Assembly: GCA_002501655.1 (NCBI GenBank)
Contig: DANY01000011.1
Coordinates: 1 to 34,386 of the forward strand
Reading direction: 5' to 3'
Length of the DNA stretch: 34,386 nucleotides
Origin: Methanoculleus sp. UBA303
Lineage (GTDB): Archaea > Halobacteriota > Methanomicrobia > Methanomicrobiales > Methanoculleaceae
Shown here one piece after another: positions 25,245-31,432 of the stretch; within the stretch, counting starts at the first letter, position 1; every line of letters begins with the position of its first letter. The notes beneath the pieces were generated by a model. It was not told where the DNA came from and ran no database searches. It saw only the letters and a program-made list of their open reading frames with translations. Made by a program: the position numbers and the translations under genes.

Positions 25245-25996
25245 TCCGGCCCTGCACCGTCGTCATATCCGGCAAGGGCGGGACCGGGAAGACGACGATC
25301 GCGTCGCTCTTAATCGACGCGCTGATCGCGGCCGGAGAGCGGCCGATCCTCGCCGTGGACGCCGACCCGAACGCGAACCTCCACGAGGCTCTCGGGATCG
25401 CCCTCACCGAGACGCTCGGGAGCATGCGGGAGGAGGCCTTCACCCGGTCCATCCCCCCGGGCATGGACCGGACTGGATATGTCAGATACCGGTTCCGCCG
25501 GGCGCTCGCGGAGGCGGAGGGCTACGACCTCCTTGCCATGGGCCGGCCGGAGGGGTCGGGGTGCTACTGTTTCCCGAACGCCCTCCTCACCGAGTGCATC
25601 GAGACGCTTGAGCGTGGTTACCGGCTCGTCGTCGTGGATTCCGAGGCCGGGATGGAGCATATCGCCCGGGGGACGATCCAGAGCCCGAAGGTCCTCCTGA
25701 TCGTGAGCGATCCCGGGGCCCGCGGGATGCGGACCGCCGGCCGCATCCGGGACCTCGCGGAGTCGCTCGGCCTCTCGCGGGAGAGGATCTTCCTCGTCGT
25801 CAACCGTGACCGGGGCGACGACACTATCGAGAGCGATCTCCCCCTCATCGCCCGTATCCCGGAGGACCCGGGCATAGGGGAGGCGGATCTTGCCGGGACG
25901 CCGATCGTCGGGATCCCGCAGAACAGCCCGGCGCGGGCGGCGGTGCGCGATCTTGCCGCCCGGCTCGTTGAGGAGTGCGCCCGGCGAGGGGAGTGA
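25241..25996 (+). CDS. cooC: CooC/AcsF-type nickel-insertion ATPase
   Basis: 251 residues. A MinD-like P-loop ATPase that matures Ni enzymes of the CODH/ACS family. The deviant Walker A is SGKGGTGKTT (residues 10-19, signature lysine at 12), followed by DADPNANLHEALG. GSGCYCFPN supplies Cys108-x-Cys110, the dimer-interface metal site known in CooC (112/114 in Carboxydothermus). LVVVDSEAGMEH is Walker B-like. Start and mesB stop overlap as ATGA. With no CODH in the operon, the likely client is the ACS A-cluster (the AcsF role). It ends the operon. Confidence 0.88.
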   Translation: MIRPCTVVISGKGGTGKTTIASLLIDALIAAGERPILAVDADPNANLHEALGIALTETLGSMREEAFTRSIPPGMDRTGYVRYRFRRALAEAEGYDLLAMGRPEGSGCYCFPNALLTECIETLERGYRLVVVDSEAGMEHIARGTIQSPKVLLIVSDPGARGMRTAGRIRDLAESLGLSRERIFLVVNRDRGDDTIESDLPLIARIPEDPGIGEADLAGTPIVGIPQNSPARAAVRDLAARLVEECARRGE

Positions 25997-26065
25997 CGGC
26001 GCCGCGCCGGGACAACGCAACGGTTCCGGCGCAATCATACTGTCCGGACCCGCATTGCCCGGGAC

Positions 26066-26363
26066 GGTGAAGGCGCAACAGGAAAACCTGTGGAGAACTC
26101 TCGATCCGGGTCGTCGACTGCACGAAGGAGCATGAGTGCGTCGAACTCACCGGGGCCGGGCCATGGATACGCCGACAGACGGCCACCCGGATCGACGTCG
26201 TCGTGGTGCCCGGCAGGCAGGCATCCGCCCGTTCATGATTCTGCGCAAAGTTCAGTATATACTCAAACTCCGACATTCCCGACTATCCGACAACGATCGT
26301 CTCGATGAACGCCGTCGCGGGGGGTAATGCTCCTTTACTTAAAAAAGATGAGGCGGATATTGA
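26066..26363 (+). pseudogene. corA: Decayed third corA copy with large internal deletion
   Basis: Positions 26066-26235 align with the start of corA copy 2 (16864 onward), ribosome-binding GGTGAAG included, but the ATG is replaced by GCG and the early frame is shifted. In the third frame it reads CGELSIRVVDCTKEHECVEL against corA2 CQILPIRVMDYTEDRIEEHECIEL, then IDVVVVPGRQASARS and a stop where corA2 has the IHPLT block. Most of the cytoplasmic domain is missing. Positions 26253-26363 resume as the C-terminus: DIPDYPTTIVSMNAVAG, a one-base frameshift, then VMLLYLKKMRRI, matching corA1 AGVMLLYFRKRGWI. The remnant lies 70 bases after cooC. Confidence 0.8.
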
Positions 26364-26518
26364 AGGTGCCCCCGGGTGGGTTCCATCGGCTTATAAGGTG
26401 GAGATGCCGATTTTTTCAGCAGGGAGATGTGTGATAACGGGGCGGAAATCCCCGTACCCGGGGGCACCGGACACGGAGGTGTGATATCGGGAAGAATGAG
26501 GCCGGGAAACCCCTGCCA

Positions 26519-26908
26519 TCACTTCGGGCCGGTAACAAATACTGCCAGCAGTGCGAGATCCTCCTTGTCGGCGATGACGGTGTGACGGACGCCGGGCGGC
26601 GTGGTGAAGGTGTCCCCGGGCTTGAAGAGTATCTCTCTCCCATCGAGGATCATCTTCCCGTGCCCGGCGAGGATGGCGTTCCACTCCCACTGGCTCTCGT
26701 GAAGGTGGTCAGGAACCTCACAGTCCTTACGCACCCTGACGAGATGGGAAGAGAACGACCCCTTCGTGTCCGCTCCCGGCGCGAGATCCGCCAGGGCGAC
26801 ACCGGTCCATGCCGGGTTCGAGTACCACACGGGTCGCCTGCCCGCTTTCTCTGCAGGGAAGAAGGCGGCACCCTCCTCCATGAGCCGGGCAATGTTCTGG
26901 TTTTCCAT
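26519..26908 (-). CDS. Cupin-domain protein
   Basis: 129 residues with one double-stranded beta-helix. Motif 1 is DHLHESQWEWNAILAGHG (two histidines and a glutamate for the metal); motif 2 is PGDTFTTPPGVRHTV with the final histidine. The start at 26908 has GGGAGA about 5 bases upstream; MGET at 26920 or the longer frame to 26941 are less likely. Such single cupins bind metals or small molecules; the function here is unknown. It lies 40 bases after the alcohol dehydrogenase gene on the same strand and may be co-transcribed with it. Confidence 0.8.
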   Translation of the reverse strand: MENQNIARLMEEGAAFFPAEKAGRRPVWYSNPAWTGVALADLAPGADTKGSFSSHLVRVRKDCEVPDHLHESQWEWNAILAGHGKMILDGREILFKPGDTFTTPPGVRHTVIADKEDLALLAVFVTGPK

Positions 26909-26948
26909 CGTTTCTCCCATAGATCGGGATGGACCGGGCAAGCCCGGT

Positions 26949-27941
26949 TCATTCCGTGACGGCGGGGATGATCTCCTTGAAGATATCGATGCCGAGGTTC
27001 ACGTTCGGGCTCGAGTTGCCGAGACAGAAGTGGTTGATGCCTGCAGCCTTGAACCGCTCGATCTCCTTGATCATCCCTTCGGCGTCGGTTGCGACCATGA
27101 AGTTGTCCTTCATCATGTCATGTCCGACAAGGTTTGCATGGAGTTCGACCTCCTTTGCATCGGAGACCTTGTATTTGAACATGGCGGGAACCAGGCAGCC
27201 GGCCCAGAAGCGCAGTGCCTCAATGGCTTTGTCATAGTCGGCGTCGACCGAGTACCAGACGAGCATGGCGTGCTCCATCTTGCTCGGGTCCTTCCCGGCC
27301 TCGCGGGCGCCTTTCTCGAAGTTCGGGATGGTGACATTCTTCAGCACGGAGGGCGGCGCAGACACCGTCATGAGGTGGTCGGCGTGCTTCCCTGCCAGCT
27401 GTGCTCCCTTCGGACCCATTCCGCTGAAGTAGAGCGGAACCTTGTCGTCGGGCTTGGTGTACAGAAACGCCTTGTCGAGGGTGTAATACTTGCCCTTGAA
27501 GGAGACGGGCTCCTTGCTCTCCCAGAGTTTCTGCATCACTTCGACGGCCTCTACGGTCATGTCCTGCCGCACCGGTACGCTCGGCCACTCGCCGGTGACC
27601 GGCACCTCGTTCAACGCCTCGCCGGCGCCCACGGCAATGCCCACACGACCGGGGTACATCTGCCGGAGGGTGGCGAACGTCTGTGCGACGACTCCCGGGT
27701 TGTACCGCATGATCGGGCAGGTGATGCACGTCGAGAAGAACGCCTTCTTGGTGGCCTGGAGTGCCGCACCCATCCAGGCCCAGGCCTGCCCCGTCTGTGC
27801 ATTGGTGTGATACCAGGGATGGAAGTGGTCGTCTACCCAGATAGAGTCGAAACCGACATTTTCTGCTCTGACTGCCTGTTCAAGCGCATCCATGGGGCGG
27901 TACTGCTCAATAGATGCAAAGTAACCAATCTGTGTCTTCAT
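26949..27941 (-). CDS. adf: F420-dependent secondary alcohol dehydrogenase
   Basis: 330 residues, the same length as Adf of Methanoculleus thermophilicus. It oxidises secondary alcohols such as 2-propanol with coenzyme F420, letting some methanogens use them as electron donors. The residues known from that structure are all present: His39, Trp43 (HFHPW), the Cys72-Ile73 site of the non-prolyl cis peptide (STCITCP), and Glu108 (VGAGEAL). It belongs to the bacterial luciferase-like F420 family that includes Mer, but its whole sequence tracks Adf closely. GGAG lies about 10 bases before the ATG at 27941. The long upstream gap (455 bases) and a neighbouring HTH-PAS regulator suggest controlled expression. 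Confidence 0.93.
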   Translation of the reverse strand: MKTQIGYFASIEQYRPMDALEQAVRAENVGFDSIWVDDHFHPWYHTNAQTGQAWAWMGAALQATKKAFFSTCITCPIMRYNPGVVAQTFATLRQMYPGRVGIAVGAGEALNEVPVTGEWPSVPVRQDMTVEAVEVMQKLWESKEPVSFKGKYYTLDKAFLYTKPDDKVPLYFSGMGPKGAQLAGKHADHLMTVSAPPSVLKNVTIPNFEKGAREAGKDPSKMEHAMLVWYSVDADYDKAIEALRFWAGCLVPAMFKYKVSDAKEVELHANLVGHDMMKDNFMVATDAEGMIKEIERFKAAGINHFCLGNSSPNVNLGIDIFKEIIPAVTE

Positions 27942-28172
27942 GGTACTGGTCTCCTGATGATCGGCAAAGTCACCTATCCAGGGGCAGGCCTACCCAAATC
28001 TTGATACGCTACCAGTTCCAACGAGAGCACTGGTACGGCAGCTGAGGTCCACACATCTAATCCCACTTATCTGTGGTGGATCACGGCCATCCTACCCCAT
28101 TGAAGGTTCTCTTCCGATCCTGTTGTGGTGTGCGGACTAGTTCTCCGCAGAAAGAATAGTGTTTGCGACTGA

Positions 28173-28180
28173 CTATATAG
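28173..28180 (-). promoter_or_regulatory. Candidate TATA box for adf
   Basis: CTATATAG, read leftward with CGATAT before it. Transcription would begin near 28148 and give a leader of about 200 bases containing two hairpins. One TGTTGAACA site lies 12 bases upstream of the box in this orientation. Confidence 0.4.
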
Positions 28181-28191
28181 ATATCGTTTAA

Positions 28192-28202
28192 TGTTCAACA
28201 AT
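28192..28202. promoter_or_regulatory. TGTTCAACAAT site 1
   Basis: TGTTCAACAAT contains the 9-base palindrome TGTT-C-AACA and is repeated identically at 28375-28385. It sits next to the adf TATA box. Confidence 0.35.
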
Positions 28203-28374
28203 GCCCGGACGGCGATCGGAGATATTGGCCCACCCCGCGATTCATCTGGGATCATACCGCCGGAAAATCGTCAAATTCTCAGGAGAGCCGTTGGGATTCT
28301 AGCACGAATAGCCTGAAAATCCCCAGAACACGCGAGGGTCGGGGGGTTACACCCGGAGGGCAGGAGGGGGGCTG

Positions 28375-28385
28375 TGTTCAACAAT
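28375..28385. promoter_or_regulatory. TGTTCAACAAT site 2 with adjacent TATA
   Basis: Identical to site 1. Eleven bases further on lies TTTATATA (28396-28403), a perfect archaeal box A in the plus direction, at the very end of the regulator gene. Confidence 0.35.
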
Positions 28386-28396
28386 AAGAGAATGTT

Positions 28397-29803
28397 TTAT
28401 ATACCAATTCCAGACAGGTCATTCTCTCGCGTTACACGAGCATTGCACGCCTGGAACGGCGTTTCAGCCTCCTTACGGACAGCATCCGATACGTCGATCA
28501 TAAAAGACGCGATCTCTCCGGAAGGTAGTTTGAAGACATAATGGGAGATCCAGGGAAAGTCCTCGCGGTTCCGGTATTTGAGCGGCGTAACAAACTCCGG
28601 CTTTTCGGTGGTCAGAACGCGATACAGGAGATCGTGCACGTACGGGTTCGGGAGATCGGGGAATTCCTCGAAGAGTTTCTTCCCGACGAGGTCTTCTTTG
28701 TTCATCCGCAGGAGGGCTGCTGTTACCCCGTTGACGTCTTTGATGATGTACTCGTTTCCTCCGTCAATCGGCTCGTAGATCAGGACGCCGTTGCAGGCCT
28801 TCTCGAAGAACGACCGGTAGCGCGTCTCCTTGAAGGCCAGCTCCTTCCGGGCCAGCCGCTCGGCGGTGATATCCCTGAAGAGGATGGCGAACTCGTGTGA
28901 GGTCACCCCGCCGTCTGGAGTGATCGGGGTGAAGACCACGTCGAAGTAAGCGATGCCCGACCGGGTGCTCGGAATCCGCTGATCCCGTTTCAGGCGGTCG
29001 AAATCGCAGGCGAGTTCCGTCTCGGCGACTTTTCCCTGCCGGATCAACTCGAGGAGCTTCCCTTTATAGCAGGAGATATCGAAGATGTTTCCTTCCGCCA
29101 GTTCCTGAACCCCGTTCAGGCCGAGGATCCCCAGGGACGCGCGATTTGCGTTGAGAACGGTCCCATCGGCCGTAAAAAGGATGATCCCGCTGGGAACCCT
29201 CTCGAAGATCGTCCGGATCATCTTCTCCGAGTATTTCAGGGCGGCTTCGGTGTTCTTCCACGCCGTGATATCCTGCAGACTGATCAGGATCCCCGGCTTC
29301 CCCACATGGGAGACCGTCGGGGCAAACTCGATGTGATAGATGTGGTTCGTGCTGTCCTCGATGTACTGCATCTCGGAGAGGTAGGTGCCGGACTGCCGGA
29401 CCCTCTCGATATTCCGCATGATGGTCGGGTCCGAGAAGATACGGAGGTTCAGGTCGAAGAGGGAGGCGCCGAGGATGTTTCTCCCGCGGTGGATGCCGAG
29501 AGTCCTGATGAAACTCGTATTCACCATGAGGATCTGGAGGTCGGCGTCCAGGATGACGATCGCGTTTGAGAGGCGGTCAAAGAGTTCCGAGAGCGGGACC
29601 CGCTGCGCCGGGGTGTACAGCTTCGATCTTCCGAACCGCTGCATGCTCACGTCCCCGCTCGACTGGAGCATCTCGAGGTACTTGGCGACGGTAGCCCGGT
29701 TCATCCCGAGTTCGCGGGAGATTGCGGAGATGGAGAGGCCCTGCGGCGATCGCTTCTCAAGAAGGCTGACAATTCTACCGAATATATCCTGATACTCGCT
29801 CAT
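28397..29803 (-). CDS. HTH-PAS-PAS-PAS transcriptional regulator
   Basis: 468 residues. Residues 1-66 form a winged helix-turn-helix (LSISAISRELGMNRATVAKYLEMLQSSGDVSMQRFGRSKLY). Three PAS sensor domains follow: about 72-185 (IVILDADLQILMVNTSF...ISLQDITAWK), 195-320 (IILFTADGTVLNANRAS...LFRDITAERLA) and 335-450 (FFEKACNGVLIYEP...FMIDVSDAVRKE). No histidine kinase or ATPase domain and no membrane segment are present, so it is a one-component cytoplasmic regulator sensing a ligand or redox state. GGAGGAT precedes the ATG by 9 bases. It lies upstream of adf in the same direction. An 18-bp palindrome 48-65 bases before its start may be its own operator. Confidence 0.88.
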   Translation of the reverse strand: MSEYQDIFGRIVSLLEKRSPQGLSISAISRELGMNRATVAKYLEMLQSSGDVSMQRFGRSKLYTPAQRVPLSELFDRLSNAIVILDADLQILMVNTSFIRTLGIHRGRNILGASLFDLNLRIFSDPTIMRNIERVRQSGTYLSEMQYIEDSTNHIYHIEFAPTVSHVGKPGILISLQDITAWKNTEAALKYSEKMIRTIFERVPSGIILFTADGTVLNANRASLGILGLNGVQELAEGNIFDISCYKGKLLELIRQGKVAETELACDFDRLKRDQRIPSTRSGIAYFDVVFTPITPDGGVTSHEFAILFRDITAERLARKELAFKETRYRSFFEKACNGVLIYEPIDGGNEYIIKDVNGVTAALLRMNKEDLVGKKLFEEFPDLPNPYVHDLLYRVLTTEKPEFVTPLKYRNREDFPWISHYVFKLPSGEIASFMIDVSDAVRKEAETPFQACNARVTRENDLSGIGI

Positions 29804-29850
29804 GAATGCTATCCTCCGGACCTCACGGAGTTCACCGGGATCGGTTGTCG

Positions 29851-29868
29851 GTCGGGAGATCTCCCGAC
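29851..29868. promoter_or_regulatory. 18-bp perfect palindrome upstream of the PAS regulator
   Basis: Half-site GTCGGGAGA, perfectly mirrored, 48 bases before the regulator's ATG in the divergent gap with purB. A dimeric winged-helix protein could bind it, so autoregulation is a fair guess. Confidence 0.4.
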
Positions 29869-29902
29869 AAGATCATTAGGGAGATCGTGACTAGTATCTT
29901 TC

Positions 29903-30056
29903 GGGCTTCCGGGAGAGCCCCCCATTGCCGGCGGTCCGGAGACTCTCCACCGGACAACTCCCACTATCGCTACGGAATAGGCCTCCATAGCGATAGAACC
30001 GGGGCGACAGTCTGCTTCCCGGGGAGTGGAGAGCAGCCTTCCGGCAACCCTTTTTT
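29903..30056 (+). promoter_or_regulatory. Hairpin array followed by T6 in the purB leader
   Basis: Three successive hairpins: GGGCT/AGCCC (29903-29920), GTCCGG/CCGGAC (29934-29955), and 13-base arms CTATCGCTACGGA / TCCATAGCGATAG with one mismatch (29964-29996). A T6 tract lies at 30051-30056, 28 bases before the purB ATG. This is attenuator-like, though no clear plus-strand TATA box is seen upstream. Confidence 0.35.
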
Positions 30057-30084
30057 GTAGCGAGAATGCCAACACTTCTCTACT

Positions 30085-31425
30085 ATGGCAATCCATCCCA
30101 TCGACTACCGGTACGGCACCCCGGAGATGCGTGCCGTCTGGAACGAGGAGAACCGCTTCCGGGCGATCGTCATGGCCGAAGTGGCGCTGGCCCGTGCCGA
30201 GGCGGCGCACGGGATGATCCCCCGCGAGGATGCGGAGACTATCGCGGCTTCTGCACCGAAGGCACGCCTTGAGCGGGCGAAGGAGATCGAGGCCGAGATC
30301 AACCACGACATGATGGCGATCGTCAAGGCCGTCACCGAGGTCTGCGGCGACGCGGGCAGATGGATCCACTATGGCGCGACCTCAAACGATATCCTGGATA
30401 CCGCGACGGCCCTGCAGCTCCGCGACAGCCTCGCGCTCATCGAGGAGAAACTGGGCAAACTCCTCTGCGTTCTCCTCACCCGGAGCGCCGAGACGAAGAC
30501 CCTCGTCTGCGCCGGCCGCACCCACGGGCAGATCGGTGTGCCCACCACCTACGGCCTCCGGTTCGCCATCTGGGCAAGCGAAGTCTCCCGCCACATCGAG
30601 CGGCTCCGCCAGATGCGCCCGCGGGTCGTCGTCGGGCAGCTCACCGGTGCCGTAGGCACCCAGGCGGCCCTCGGCGAAACGGGGATCGCGATCCAGGAGA
30701 CGATGATGGAGTTCCTCGGGATCCGGCCGGTGGACGTCTCGAATCAGATTATAGCGCGGGACCGCTACGCGGAGTACTTCATGTTCCTCGCAAACGTGGC
30801 GACAACGCTTGACAAGATCGGGCTTGAACTCCGGCTGATGCAGCGCTCGGAGATCGGGGAACTCGCCGAGGCGTTCGGGAAGAAGCAGGTGGGCTCAAGC
30901 ACGATGCCCCACAAGCGGAACCCGATCAAGAGCGAGCAGGTCTGCGGGCTTGCCCGGATCGTCCGGTCCGCGGTCGAACCCGCCTTGCAGAACAACGTCC
31001 TCTGGGACGAGCGCGACCTGACGAACTCATCCCCCGAGCGGGTGCTCTTCCCCGAGGCGTCGGTGCTGACCGACCATATCCTCAAGGTGATGATCGGCGT
31101 GATGGATGGCCTCGAGTTCAACAAGAAGAACATCCGAAAGAACCTGATGATGCTCCGCGGCGTGAACCTCGCCGAGTCGGTGATGATCGAACTGACGAAG
31201 CGGGGCATGAGCCGGCAGGAGGCCCACGAAGTGATGCGGACGGCGAGCATGCAGGCCCTCGACGAAGACCGCGACCTCGCTGAGGTGCTCGCCGGGCGGC
31301 CGGAGGTCACGGCGTTCGTCACCCGCGAGGAGCTCGACGCCCTCCTCGACCCGGACGCCTACATCGGGACGGCGGTCCGGCAGGTGGAGCGGCTGATCGA
31401 GAAACTCGCGCCGCTCTGCCGGTAA
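30085..31425 (+). CDS. purB: Adenylosuccinate lyase
   Basis: 446 residues. It cleaves SAICAR and adenylosuccinate, releasing fumarate, in purine and AMP synthesis. The fumarase/aspartase superfamily signature is GSSTMPHKRNP, with the catalytic serine in the flexible loop. Other marks are YGTPEMR at the N-terminus, HDMMAIVKAV, HYGATSNDILDTA and RTHGQIGVPTTYG with the catalytic histidine. The ATG at 30085 lacks a clear Shine-Dalgarno sequence. The gene stands alone, with a hairpin-rich leader, and converges on the chelatase gene 7 bases after its stop. Confidence 0.95.
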   Translation: MAIHPIDYRYGTPEMRAVWNEENRFRAIVMAEVALARAEAAHGMIPREDAETIAASAPKARLERAKEIEAEINHDMMAIVKAVTEVCGDAGRWIHYGATSNDILDTATALQLRDSLALIEEKLGKLLCVLLTRSAETKTLVCAGRTHGQIGVPTTYGLRFAIWASEVSRHIERLRQMRPRVVVGQLTGAVGTQAALGETGIAIQETMMEFLGIRPVDVSNQIIARDRYAEYFMFLANVATTLDKIGLELRLMQRSEIGELAEAFGKKQVGSSTMPHKRNPIKSEQVCGLARIVRSAVEPALQNNVLWDERDLTNSSPERVLFPEASVLTDHILKVMIGVMDGLEFNKKNIRKNLMMLRGVNLAESVMIELTKRGMSRQEAHEVMRTASMQALDEDRDLAEVLAGRPEVTAFVTREELDALLDPDAYIGTAVRQVERLIEKLAPLCR

Positions 31426-31432
31426 AGGGATC

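Larger units (their letters stand above)
27942..28396. other. Long regulatory-looking gap upstream of adf
   Basis: No gene. It holds a 7-bp stem (TACCAGT/ACTGGTA, about 28013-28039), a 6-bp stem (TGCGGA/TCCGCA, about 28130-28148), a TATA box at 28173-28180, and two identical TGTTCAACAAT sites. A 62-codon minus ORF (28067-28255) has no support. Confidence 0.5.

Noticed and set aside
26136..26327. Small ORFs downstream of cooC as new genes
   Set aside because: They are out-of-frame readings of the decayed corA copy.
26949..27941. Methylene-H4MPT reductase (mer)
   Set aside because: Same family and similar length, but His39, Trp43, Cys72-Ile73 and Glu108 and the overall sequence fit the F420-dependent alcohol dehydrogenase.
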